From assembly GCA_026785785.1 (NCBI GenBank), contig JAJAZI010000056.1, positions 1 through 8,037 on the forward strand: DNA of 8,037 nucleotides, written 5' to 3'. Position 1 is the stretch's first letter, and every line of letters starts with the position of its first letter. Of this stretch, positions 1 through 7,615 are shown piece after piece. Under the pieces are notes generated by a model that saw only the letters and a program-made list of their open reading frames with translations, was not told where the DNA came from and did no database searches. A program made the translations under genes and the position numbers. The stretch comes from Microbacteriaceae bacterium (GTDB lineage Bacteria; Actinomycetota; Actinomycetes; Actinomycetales; Microbacteriaceae).

Positions 1-1002
<1,002 letters not shown>

Positions 1003-1010
1003 GGCATCCG

Positions 1011-1214
1011 GTGTCCGCAGTCTCGGCAGCACTGAACCGCGCGGTGCGCGGCGTCCGTTGGTATGTCACGTCCCTCATGGGAGACACGGCGTACGGCAAC
1101 TACGTCGCGCACCACCGGAGCACGCACGACGGGCAGCCGCCGCTGAACGAACGCGAGTTCTGGAAGGAACGGTACCGCGAGCAGGATCTCACCCCCGGGT
1201 CGCGGTGCTGCTGA
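1011..1214 (+). CDS. YbdD/YjiX-family small protein, CstA partner
   Basis: This 67-residue protein starts at GTG 1011, 8 bases after the cstA stop, with GAGG at 1001-1004 as a Shine-Dalgarno. The frame stays open upstream to an ATG at 954 inside cstA, but the GTG gives the usual family length of about 65 residues and removes an arginine-rich head. Recognisable family features are the N-terminal amphipathic stretch (VRGVRWYVTSLMGD), the block YGNYVAHHRSTHDGQPPLNEREFWKERYRE, seen as short matches to E. coli YbdD (NYVEH, EFFRER), and the terminal double cysteine. YbdD/YjiX proteins are encoded next to CstA/BtsT carriers and are thought to be needed for, or to modulate, transport; the mechanism is not settled. 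It is almost certainly co-transcribed with cstA. Confidence 0.92.
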   Translation: MSAVSAALNRAVRGVRWYVTSLMGDTAYGNYVAHHRSTHDGQPPLNEREFWKERYREQDLTPGSRCC

Positions 1215-1224
1215 GCACACGGGG
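1193..1224 (+). terminator. Possible hairpin at the end of the cstA-ybdD unit
   Basis: A two-part stem can be drawn over the ybdD stop codon: CCCCG (1193-1197) with CGGGG (1220-1224), and inside it GTGCT (1205-1209) with AGCAC (1214-1218) around a GCTG loop. The two parts are separated by an unequal internal loop of 7 versus 1 bases. No T-run follows. It lies exactly between the cstA unit and the -10 box of the kinase gene, which is where a terminator would be useful, but in GC-rich DNA such stems are common by chance. Confidence 0.22.
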
Positions 1225-1225
1225 C

Positions 1226-1231
1226 TAGGCT
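1226..1231 (+). promoter_or_regulatory. Probable -10 box (TAGGCT) of a leaderless promoter for the kinase operon
   Basis: TAGGCT fits the actinobacterial -10 pattern TANNNT and ends six bases before the ATG at 1238. That spacing puts the transcription start at or next to the A of the start codon. No purine-rich Shine-Dalgarno is present between the box and the ATG (CGCCGG only), which agrees with a leaderless mRNA, a common arrangement in actinobacteria. No good -35 hexamer is visible about 17 bases upstream. Confidence 0.6.
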
Positions 1232-1237
1232 CGCCGG

Positions 1238-2476
1238 ATGGACGAATCGACGCTGATCGCGCTGCTGACAGGCAGCGCGATCGGCGTCTGCCTCACGTTC
1301 GGCGTGCTTCTGGCGTGGCGGTACGCCCGCGGATCGCGGGAGCTTGGCAGTGACGGGGAGCACGCCACCTACCGCACACTCCACCTCGCGTCGCAGGCGG
1401 CCGAGAACCTGCGGGGCGGGCTGGACTCCGAGGAGGTGGGCCGGGCGGCGCGGCACCTCCGCGCGCTGCTCGGCTGCGACATCCTCGCCATCGCCGACGC
1501 GGGAGGCGGGATCGTGATCGACGGCCCCGGGGAGCTGTTCCGCGAGGTCGCAGCCTCGATCGCGGCGCGGATGTCGGAGGTCTCCCGAACCCAGGTCGTG
1601 CCGGTGCCCGCGGAATCGGGCCGCGACAGCACCTATGCGATCGCGGCTCCGATCGTCACCGACGGGCTCGTCGCCGGCATGGTTATCGTCTTCGCCACGT
1701 CGCGGCGGGCGCCGCTGATCCGGGCCACCGGCGAGGTCGCGGCGTGGGTGTCCGCCCAGCTCAGCCTCGGCGAGCTCGACGCCTCCCGGGCCGCACTCGC
1801 GGAAGCGGAGCTGCGCGCCCTCCGGGCTCAGATCAGCCCGCACTTCATCTACAACGCGCTCAACGCGATCGCCTCGTTCATCAACACCGACCCGAGCAAG
1901 GCGCGCGAGCTCGTGCTGGAGTTCGCCGACTTCACCCGGTACTCCTTCCGCCGGCACGGTGACTTCACGACGCTCGCCGAGGAACTGCGCAGCATCCACT
2001 CCTACCTCCTGCTCGAGCGCGCGCGGTTCGGCGACCGGCTCGAGGTGACGCTGCAGATCGCCCCCGAGACGCTGTCGACGGTGATCCCGTTCCTCAGCCT
2101 GCAGCCGCTCGTCGAGAACTCGGTGCGGCACGGCCTCGAGCGCAAGGAGGGCGGCGGGCGAATCACCATCAGCGCCGAGGCCGCGGGTATGAACGTGCAG
2201 ATCACCGTGGAGGACGACGGCGCGGGTATCGATCCGGACGCCGTCAAGGCGCTGCTGGGCGGGTCGGGCGGCGCCGACCACATCGGGCTGCGCAATGTGG
2301 ATTCGCGGATGCGCCAGGTCTACGGCGACACCTACGGGCTCGTCGTCGAGACGAACCTGGGTGCGGGCACCCTCGTGCGGCTGCTCGTTCCCCAGTCCCA
2401 GCCGATGAACGACACGGACGCCGTCAAGGCCCACGCCGAGGCACGGCTGCGGATGCCGGATCGGTCCGCCTCATGA
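1238..2476 (+). CDS. LytS-type sensor histidine kinase (His_kinase/HATPase_c, GAF-like sensor)
   Basis: This 412-residue protein has one hydrophobic segment at about residues 5-28, then a GAF-like cytoplasmic domain (about 45-175). A short coiled stretch rich in Ala and Glu leads to the LytS-type dimerisation/phosphoacceptor block RALRAQISPHFIYNALNAIA, with the likely phosphorylated histidine at 202. The ATPase domain follows: N box LQPLVENSVRHG (Asn294), G1 box EDDGAGID (about 325-332) and GLRNVDSRM (from 350). It should autophosphorylate and pass the phosphate to the regulator encoded next, whose ATG overlaps its stop (ATGA, 2473-2476). LytS/LytTR pairs such as BtsS/BtsR and YpdA/YpdB in E. 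coli respond to pyruvate. Unlike BtsS this kinase lacks a multi-helix sensor module, so the signal may be cytoplasmic or come from a membrane partner. Ligand unknown. Confidence 0.93.
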   Translation: MDESTLIALLTGSAIGVCLTFGVLLAWRYARGSRELGSDGEHATYRTLHLASQAAENLRGGLDSEEVGRAARHLRALLGCDILAIADAGGGIVIDGPGELFREVAASIAARMSEVSRTQVVPVPAESGRDSTYAIAAPIVTDGLVAGMVIVFATSRRAPLIRATGEVAAWVSAQLSLGELDASRAALAEAELRALRAQISPHFIYNALNAIASFINTDPSKARELVLEFADFTRYSFRRHGDFTTLAEELRSIHSYLLLERARFGDRLEVTLQIAPETLSTVIPFLSLQPLVENSVRHGLERKEGGGRITISAEAAGMNVQITVEDDGAGIDPDAVKALLGGSGGADHIGLRNVDSRMRQVYGDTYGLVVETNLGAGTLVRLLVPQSQPMNDTDAVKAHAEARLRMPDRSAS

Positions 2477-3204
2477 TCGACGTGCTCGTCGCCGACGACG
2501 AGATACCCGCCCTCGACGAGCTCGAGTTCCTGCTGCGGAGGGATCCACGCATCGGGGCGATCTACCGCGCGGCATCCGGTGCCGAGGCGATTCAGCTGCT
2601 CACGACGGTGCGCGTGGACGCCGCGTTCCTCGACATCCACATGCCTGGACTATCGGGCTTCGACCTCGCCCGGGCGATCAAGCGGTTCGCCGCGCAGCCC
2701 GCGATCGTGTTCGTCACTGCCGACGAGGAACAGGCCCTCGAGGCGTTCGACCTCGCGGCCGTCGACTACCTGCTCAAGCCCGTGCGCGAGGCGCGGCTCG
2801 AAAGCTCCATCTCGCGCGTCATCGGCGCGGTTGCGGCCAGCGCCGCACCCGTCGAGGCCCGCCCCGACGAGATGATCACGGTCATGGTGGGTGCGACGAT
2901 CCGGCGCGTGCGCCGGAGAGACGTGCGGTACGCCCAGGCCCAGGGCGACTACGCCCGCCTGCACACCGACGGCGCCAGCTACCTCGTGCGCATCCCCATC
3001 TCCGACCTTGAGGAGCAGTGGACCGGTTCCGGCTACCTGCGCGTGCACCGCTCCTTCCTCGTCGCGGTCACCAGCGTGACGCGACTGAAGCTGGGGCCGC
3101 ATCCCGCGGTCACCGTCGCGGGAGTGGACCTGCCGGTCAGCCGGCGGCTGCTCCCGGCTGTGCGTGACGCGCTCGCCGCCCAGGGGACGAGATACGGCCG
3201 ATGA
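2473..3204 (+). CDS. LytTR-family response regulator
   Basis: This 243-residue protein has an N-terminal receiver domain (about 2-115) with the acidic pair D8/D9 in VADDE, phosphoacceptor D54 in FLDIHMPG, T82 in FVTAD and K102 in YLLKPV. An Ala/Pro linker (about 116-133) follows, then a LytTR DNA-binding domain (about 135-238) marked by YAQAQGDYARLHT, YLVRIPISDLE, GYLRVHRSFLVA and LPVSRR. All key receiver residues are present, so it should be phosphorylated by the kinase encoded just upstream. LytTR regulators bind pairs of short direct repeats and usually activate a few nearby transport genes; the symporter operon itself and cstA are the obvious candidate targets. Its stop overlaps the next start (ATGA, 3201-3204), indicating translational coupling. 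I found no clear LytTR repeat pair in the short gap before the kinase gene. Confidence 0.95.
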   Translation: MIDVLVADDEIPALDELEFLLRRDPRIGAIYRAASGAEAIQLLTTVRVDAAFLDIHMPGLSGFDLARAIKRFAAQPAIVFVTADEEQALEAFDLAAVDYLLKPVREARLESSISRVIGAVAASAAPVEARPDEMITVMVGATIRRVRRRDVRYAQAQGDYARLHTDGASYLVRIPISDLEEQWTGSGYLRVHRSFLVAVTSVTRLKLGPHPAVTVAGVDLPVSRRLLPAVRDALAAQGTRYGR

Positions 3205-3584
3205 GCGCGCGAGATGTGACGCCTCCGCCGAGGCGGCGGATCACCGGGCCCCCGCGTCGTGCCCAGGCTCCGGGCATCCGGAGACCGGCGGAGGCCGCGC
3301 CGACGTCGCGTGACGTCGGCGCGATCTACCTGCGCTCGCTCATCCGCGCCCAGCTGCGGCTCGCGGTCGTCTGCTGCATCGGGTTCGTGCTCACCCTGAC
3401 CTCCGCGGCGGTGATCATCGCCACCGTGCCCGCGCTGCACGAGAGCTACGTGGTCGGGGTGCCGTGGTCCTGGGTGCTGCAGGCCTACGGGATGTACCCC
3501 CTCATCCTCGCGTTCGCAGTCATCTATGCCCGCGGCGCGGGTCGCAACGAGCAGCGCTATCACTCGCTCGAGGGGCGCCAGTGA
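3201..3584 (+). CDS. Small DUF485-like two-helix membrane protein, symporter partner
   Basis: This 127-residue protein has a polar Pro/Arg-rich head (about 1-38, likely disordered), then IYLRSLIRAQLR leading into a first membrane helix (about 52-77) and a second helix (about 89-110: SWVLQAYGMYPLILAFAVIY), ending in a short charged tail. The two-helix layout, the RAQLRL entry, the VVGVPWSW turn and the position directly before an ActP-type symporter match DUF485-like proteins, which are encoded with acetate/monocarboxylate symporters and presumed to be accessory subunits. Sequence similarity to DUF485 is only approximate by eye, and the head is longer than usual. It overlaps the regulator (ATGA) and the symporter (GTGA) by 4 bases each. 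Three perfect inverted repeats lie in its first 120 bases. Confidence 0.82.
   Translation: MSARDVTPPPRRRITGPPRRAQAPGIRRPAEAAPTSRDVGAIYLRSLIRAQLRLAVVCCIGFVLTLTSAAVIIATVPALHESYVVGVPWSWVLQAYGMYPLILAFAVIYARGAGRNEQRYHSLEGRQ
3224..3240 (+). repeat. Hairpin 1 in the start of the small membrane protein gene (7-3-7)
   Basis: TCCGCCG (3224-3230) and CGGCGGA (3234-3240) are perfect reverse complements around AGG. The stem begins 23 bases after the start codon, within coding sequence for the Pro/Arg-rich head. It is all but two pairs G-C. Confidence 0.5.
3268..3283 (+). repeat. Hairpin 2 in the start of the small membrane protein gene (6-4-6)
   Basis: CTCCGG (3268-3273) and CCGGAG (3278-3283) are perfect reverse complements around a GCAT loop. 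Alone it is unremarkable in GC-rich DNA; it matters because it lies between two stronger stems. Confidence 0.4.
3297..3322 (+). repeat. Hairpin 3, long perfect inverted repeat (11-4-11) inside coding sequence
   Basis: GCGCCGACGTC (3297-3307) and GACGTCGGCGC (3312-3322) are perfect reverse complements around GCGT, whose outer bases could add a G-U pair. The element codes for about residues 33-41, the end of the disordered head just before the first membrane helix. It could fold in the mRNA between the regulator and symporter messages, or be a DNA-binding dyad. Confidence 0.6.
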
Positions 3585-5038
3585 GCGCCGCGCTGGCGAT
3601 CGCCGCGATCGTGCTCGTGCTCGTTGCGACCGTCGTCATCGGGTTCTACGGGCTGCGCATCTCGCGCACCACCGACGACCTGCTCGTGGCATCCCGAACC
3701 GTCAGGCCGTGGATGAACGCATCGGCGATCAGCGGCGAATACCTGTCGGCGGCGACGTTCCTCGGCCTTGCCGGGCTCGTTCTGCTGTCGGGCACCGACG
3801 CGTTCTGGTTTCCGATCGGTTATAGCGCCGGGTACCTGCTCCTGCTGCTGTTCGTGGCCGCGCCGCTGCGCCGTAGTGGCGCCCGCACGATCCCCGACTT
3901 CATCGAGGCCAGGCTCGACTCCGTCGGCGCCCGTCGGGTGACCAGCCTGTTCGTGCTGATCATCGGCTGGCTCTACATCGTGCCGCAGTTCCATGGAGCC
4001 GCCATCACCGTCAACGTCGTCACGGGCCTCCCGCCCTGGGTCGGCTCGGTCGCCATCGCGGTGATCGTCGGCGTGATTGTCGCGGCCGGGGGGATGCGCT
4101 CGATCACCTTCGTGCAGGCGTTCCACTACTGGCTCAAGCTCACCGCGATGGGGGTGCCCGTGGTCGTGCTGCTCCTCGCCGTCGGAACGGCGCCGGCGGC
4201 CATCGACCCGGCCCTGATCTTTCCGCGCGAGTCCGGGCCCGGCGGTCAGGACCTCTACCGTACCGCCTCACTGGTGCTCGCTCTCCTGCTCGGCACGATG
4301 GGGCTCCCGCACGTCCTCGTGCGGTTCTACACGAACCCCGACGGGGCCTCGGCCCGCCGCACCACCGTCATCGTGATCGTCATGATCAGCGCCTTCTACA
4401 TGCTCTCGAGCACGATGGGCATGATCGGGCGGGTCTTCGCACCGGATCTCGCCGATCCCGCGACGGCCGACTCGGTGGTGCTGCTCCTGCCATCGCGGCT
4501 GCTGCCGGGCCTTATGGGCGACCTCATCTCCGCGCTCATCGTCGCGGGCGCGTTCGCGGCGTTCCTCGCGACCTCGTCGGGCCTGGTCGTCTCCCTCGCC
4601 GGCGTGGTCAGCCAGGACCTCCTCGGCGGGAGCGTGCGGGCGTTCCGCATCTCGGCGATCGCATGCGCCACCGTTCCGCTCCTGGTGACGTTCCTCACGG
4701 TGCCGGGTGGCCTCGCCAACAGCGTCGGGTTCGTGTTCGTCGTGGCGGCATCCAGCCTCTCGCCGGTGCTGCTGCTCGGCGTCTGGTGGCGGGGGCTGAC
4801 CGCGAGTGGCGCGGTCGCCGGCATGATCATCGGCGGGGTCGCCGCCGCGTTCTCGCTCGTCGTCAGCGGCTTCGGGCTCGTGCAGCATCCGATCGCCGTC
4901 GCGGCCTTCGACCAGCCCGCGGCCTGGACCGTGCCGCTCGCCATCGCCACAACCGTGCTCGTGTCCCTGATGACCCGCCGCCGGGTGCCGGCGCGCGCCG
5001 ACCGGTACATCTCGCGGTTGCACGCGCCGGAGCGGTAG
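3581..5038 (+). CDS. Sodium:solute symporter, acetate/pyruvate (ActP/MctC) group
   Basis: This 485-residue protein starts at GTG 3581, overlapping the previous stop by GTGA, with GAGGGG at 3570-3575 as Shine-Dalgarno. The longer frame back to ATG 3464 is rejected because it reads the upstream gene out of frame and adds an arginine-rich, non-membrane head. About 13 membrane helices are visible. Family marks are the early SGEYLSAATFLGLAG block (ActP has a similar GDYMSAASFLG), FVAAPLRRSGARTIPDFIEARL, GLPHVLVRFYT followed by ARRTTV (ActP: GLPHILMRFFT), and DLISALIVAGAFAAFLATSSG, whose Thr/Ser cluster near 331-333 may serve the sodium site. ActP and MctC take up acetate, propionate and pyruvate with a cation. 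Which of these is used here is not shown. It is the last gene of the kinase operon. Confidence 0.93.
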   Translation: MSAALAIAAIVLVLVATVVIGFYGLRISRTTDDLLVASRTVRPWMNASAISGEYLSAATFLGLAGLVLLSGTDAFWFPIGYSAGYLLLLLFVAAPLRRSGARTIPDFIEARLDSVGARRVTSLFVLIIGWLYIVPQFHGAAITVNVVTGLPPWVGSVAIAVIVGVIVAAGGMRSITFVQAFHYWLKLTAMGVPVVVLLLAVGTAPAAIDPALIFPRESGPGGQDLYRTASLVLALLLGTMGLPHVLVRFYTNPDGASARRTTVIVIVMISAFYMLSSTMGMIGRVFAPDLADPATADSVVLLLPSRLLPGLMGDLISALIVAGAFAAFLATSSGLVVSLAGVVSQDLLGGSVRAFRISAIACATVPLLVTFLTVPGGLANSVGFVFVVAASSLSPVLLLGVWWRGLTASGAVAGMIIGGVAAAFSLVVSGFGLVQHPIAVAAFDQPAAWTVPLAIATTVLVSLMTRRRVPARADRYISRLHAPER

Positions 5039-5106
5039 CGCGGGCGACAACGCCGCACCTCAGGTCTCTCACGAGCCTCGTACGTGCACGGGCAACCACT
5101 CCCGGG
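5039..5106. other. Convergent gap between symporter and E1 genes
   Basis: These 68 bases separate two genes that end toward each other. Only poor stems can be drawn, for example AGG-T-CTC (5062-5068) with GAGCCT (5073-5078), which has a bulge and no T-run. No convincing terminator was found although one is expected here. Confidence 0.5.
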
Positions 5107-7455
5107 TCAGGCGGTCACGTCGAGCGCCGCGCGCACGATGCTGTCGACGTCGATGCCGTGGTAGCGGTAGACATCCTCTACGTCCCCGGCTTGGCCGAAG
5201 CGGCTGACTCCGAGGTTGCGGCTCGTCACCTGGTTCACCCCGGCGAGGAATGCCAGGGTGTGCGGGTGGCCGTCGAGCAGGGTCACCATCGGGGCCGCGC
5301 GGTCGCGGGGAAGGATCTGGTCGAGGATCCAGCTCGGCGCGTCGTCCTGGCCGTTGCGCCCCTGGACGGCCTCGAAGAGCAGCCCCGGGCTGGTGACGCA
5401 CAGGACGTCGACGTCGGTGCCGAGCTCCGCGAGCCGGTCGGCCGCCGCGAGGGCGTCGGGCACGAGGGCGCCCATCGTCACGATGGTCGCCCGGGGTGTG
5501 CCGGCGGTGCGCAGCCGGTAGCCGCCCGCGACGACCTGGCGGCGGCGCCGCTGGCGCGCGGCCGGGTCGGTCGGCACTCCCGCGAGCTTCTGGTCGACCG
5601 GCTTGGTCGACAGTCGCAGGTAGGCGGAGCGGCCGTCGGGGCGCCCCAGCTGCGACATCGCCGCCAGCAGCGTCCACTCGACGTCGATGGCGAACGCCGG
5701 CTCGTAGCTCGTGCAGCCCGGCTGCTCGAGGCCGATCGACGGGGTCTTGATTGACTGGTGGGCCCCGCCCTCCGGGGCAAGCGTGACGCCAGAGGGGGTG
5801 CCGACGAGGATCGACTGCCCTCCGGCGTAGATGCCGTAGGACCACGGCTCCAGCGCGCGCTCGACGAACGGGTCGTAGAGCACGCCGATCGGAAAGAGAG
5901 GCTGCCCCCACCGGCTCCAGGTCGCGCCGAGTTCGCCGATGAGCCCGACGAGGTTGACCTCGGCGATGCCGAGCTCGATGTGCTGACCGGTCGGCTTCTC
6001 CCGCCAGTGCATGATCGTCTCCGCGTCGTCGCTGAACCAGTCCCGGCGCTCCTCGGTCGACCAGACGCCGACCTTGTTGACCCAGCCGGCCAGGTTGGTG
6101 CTCGAGCTCACGTCGGGGCTCACCGTGACGACCCGACGAGCGGCTTCCGGCGCGGCGCGCGTGAGGTCGAGCAGCGCGCGACCGAGCGCGGCCTGGGTGG
6201 TCGCGATCCCCGATGGCGTGCGCCCGAAATCGGCGGGCACGTGCGGCGGTGCGACACCAGGCTCCTCCTCCCGGCGCAGTCTCTGTGCCGCCCCGGCGCA
6301 CATCCGACCGGCGGCGCTGCGCTCGCCGAACCGCGACCACGGGGCATCCGCGTTCTCGCCCAGTGCCGTCGCGAGCTCGCGGTGCTGTTCGACGGTGAGC
6401 AGCGAGGAGTGGTTCTGGGGGTGCCCCTCGGTCGGGAGCCCGTGCCCCTTGACCGTGTAGGCGATGATGACCGTCGGCCTCGAGTCGTCGATCTGCGCGT
6501 AGGCCTCGCGCCGGGCCCCGAGGTCGTGGCCGCCGAGGTTGCGGATGGCCTGCAGCAGAGTCTCGTCGTCGACGGATGCGACGAGCTCGATGATCGCCTC
6601 ACTGCCCTCTGCCGCCCCCGGAAGGCGGTCGCGCAGCTCCGCGGCGGTGCAGCGCAGCAGACGCTGGTATTCGGGGTTGGACATGGCCAGGATGCGCTCG
6701 CGCAACGCCTCGCCGCCCGCGCGCTGCATCAGGCCCTCGAGCAGGTGCCCGAAGCGCACCGGGATCACCTGCCATCCGGCGGCGGCGAACAGCTGCTCGA
6801 TGCGCCGCGCCGCGATGTTCGGCACGACCCTGTCGAGCGACTGCCGGTTGAGATCGACGATCCAGACGATCTCGCCGAGATCGACGACGCTCGAATCGAG
6901 CACCGCTTCCCAGATCGCGCCCTCGTCGAGCTCGGCGTCGCCGACGAGCGAGTACTGGCGGCCCCGGCTGGGCGTGCCGGTGACCGTCTCGGTGTACCGG
7001 CGCGAGATCGCGCCCCAGATCGGAGCCGTGGCCCCGATGCCAACGGACCCGGTGGAGTAGTCGACGGGGTCGGGGTCCTTCGACCGGCTCGGGTAGCTCT
7101 GTAGGCCGCCGAACTCGCGCAGCGTCTCGAGGTACCTCTCCTCGAGACTGCCGAGAAGGTAGTTGATGGCGTGCAGCACCGGCGACGCGTGCGGCTTGAC
7201 CGAGACGCGGTCCTCCGCCCGCAGCTGCCCGAACCAGAGCGAGGTCATGATCGAGACCATCGACGCGCTCGACGCCTGGTGCCCGCCGACCTTGATGCCC
7301 GACGTGTTCGGGCGTACCCGGTTGGCGTGGTGCACGATCGAGGTCGCGAGCCAGAGAACCCGACGCTCGATCTCGGCGAGCGTGTCGAGCTGGTCGTCGC
7401 CGTAGCGGCACACCGGCGCGGCCGGGCTGTCGTCGAGTGCGCGGATCGATTCCAT
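5107..7455 (-). CDS. AceE-like 2-oxoacid dehydrogenase E1 (pyruvate or 2-oxobutyrate), ThDP-dependent
   Basis: This 782-residue protein reads from ATG at 7455 down to TGA at 5107, with AGGA (complement of 7461-7464) five bases before the ATG. The open frame extends upstream to 7737, but that part crosses the divergent regulator. It has the fused E1 layout of AceE: N-terminal ThDP domain with GGH (H59) and H89 (KPHASP), the ThDP/Mg motif GDAELDEG (G172-D173) to N203 (DLNRQ), TVKGHGLPTEGHPQNH (H349), then the pyrimidine domain with ELGIAEVN (E499 as the likely activating glutamate) and a C-terminal domain ending YRYHGIDVDSI. E1 decarboxylates a 2-oxoacid and acetylates (or acylates) lipoyl-E2. 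It is about 100 residues shorter than E. coli AceE, mostly at the N-terminus, and no E2 or E3 is nearby. The closest known analogue by context is MdeB of P. putida, an E1-like enzyme assigned to 2-oxobutyrate. Substrate uncertain. Confidence 0.88.
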   Translation of the reverse strand: MESIRALDDSPAAPVCRYGDDQLDTLAEIERRVLWLATSIVHHANRVRPNTSGIKVGGHQASSASMVSIMTSLWFGQLRAEDRVSVKPHASPVLHAINYLLGSLEERYLETLREFGGLQSYPSRSKDPDPVDYSTGSVGIGATAPIWGAISRRYTETVTGTPSRGRQYSLVGDAELDEGAIWEAVLDSSVVDLGEIVWIVDLNRQSLDRVVPNIAARRIEQLFAAAGWQVIPVRFGHLLEGLMQRAGGEALRERILAMSNPEYQRLLRCTAAELRDRLPGAAEGSEAIIELVASVDDETLLQAIRNLGGHDLGARREAYAQIDDSRPTVIIAYTVKGHGLPTEGHPQNHSSLLTVEQHRELATALGENADAPWSRFGERSAAGRMCAGAAQRLRREEEPGVAPPHVPADFGRTPSGIATTQAALGRALLDLTRAAPEAARRVVTVSPDVSSSTNLAGWVNKVGVWSTEERRDWFSDDAETIMHWREKPTGQHIELGIAEVNLVGLIGELGATWSRWGQPLFPIGVLYDPFVERALEPWSYGIYAGGQSILVGTPSGVTLAPEGGAHQSIKTPSIGLEQPGCTSYEPAFAIDVEWTLLAAMSQLGRPDGRSAYLRLSTKPVDQKLAGVPTDPAARQRRRRQVVAGGYRLRTAGTPRATIVTMGALVPDALAAADRLAELGTDVDVLCVTSPGLLFEAVQGRNGQDDAPSWILDQILPRDRAAPMVTLLDGHPHTLAFLAGVNQVTSRNLGVSRFGQAGDVEDVYRYHGIDVDSIVRAALDVTA

Positions 7456-7492
7456 GGTGGTCCTAGCGTTCGTGGTGGCGCGGCTCTGCGTG

Positions 7493-7516
7493 GTGCAGGA
7501 TGCGGGCATCCTGCAC
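7493..7516. promoter_or_regulatory. 24-bp palindrome in the E1 gene leader, candidate operator or RNA hairpin
   Basis: GTGCAGGATGC (7493-7503) and GCATCCTGCAC (7506-7516) are perfect reverse complements separated by only GG. The element lies 38 bases upstream of the E1 start codon. The 2-base centre favours a protein-bound DNA dyad over an RNA loop, though a stem with a slightly opened end is possible. Its half-site differs from the dyads nearer the regulator gene, so it may be bound by a different protein. Confidence 0.65.
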
Positions 7517-7555
7517 ATTCTCGATTCGAGTCGACCATTCAAGTCCCTCCTGCGC

Positions 7556-7570
7556 AATAGTTGAACAATT
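7556..7570. promoter_or_regulatory. 15-bp imperfect dyad, possible Lrp-type site
   Basis: AATAGTTGAACAATT is symmetric about G7563: AAT, GTT, AAC and ATT pair, and only the A/A position and the centre do not. A 15-bp AT-rich dyad is the usual form of an Lrp/AsnC site. It overlaps TTGAAC (7561-7566), a passable -35 for the divergent regulator gene, though no good -10 follows. Confidence 0.4.
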
Positions 7571-7571
7571 A

Positions 7572-7590
7572 GGTGATCATTCTGATCACC
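7572..7590. promoter_or_regulatory. 19-bp inverted repeat with perfect arms, candidate operator
   Basis: GGTGATCA (7572-7579) and TGATCACC (7583-7590) are perfect reverse complements around TTC. The repeat is centred at 7581, 18 bp from the centre of the neighbouring 15-bp dyad, and ends 6 bases before the GGGAGG ribosome-binding stretch of the regulator gene. Its place, over the likely promoter of the regulator and upstream of the E1 promoter, suits autoregulation and control of both genes. Confidence 0.65.
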
Positions 7591-7615
7591 AGACCGGGAG
7601 GAAGGGCGGTGCTTC

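Noticed and set aside
1100..2434. Long - strand open frame opposite the kinase gene (444 codons)
   Set aside because: Its translation is low-complexity Arg/Ala/Asp/His-rich with no family features, and it mirrors a clear kinase gene. This is typical of antisense frames in GC-rich DNA.
1004..3280. Recurring GCATCCGG octamer (for example at 1004, 2572 and 3274)
   Set aside because: The copies are few and scattered, lie mostly in coding sequence and show no fixed spacing or orientation, so there is no sign of a functional repeat or CRISPR array.
3464..3580. Longer symporter start at ATG 3464
   Set aside because: It would overlap the small membrane protein gene by 40 codons in another frame and add a non-family Arg-rich head. 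GTG 3581 has a Shine-Dalgarno and a start/stop overlap.
5062..5094. Hairpins between the convergent genes as a bidirectional terminator
   Set aside because: The stems are short, bulged and lack a T-run; not better than chance in this base composition.
5069..6340. Second - strand frame (423 codons) within the E1 gene
   Set aside because: It is a shifted frame of the E1 gene, with an arginine- and proline-rich translation and no recognisable domain.
5758..7104. Long + strand open frame (448 codons), and another at 4663-5754, opposite the E1 gene
   Set aside because: Both give Arg/Gly/Ala/Asp-rich sequence without motifs, while the - strand E1 frame has all the expected ThDP motifs.
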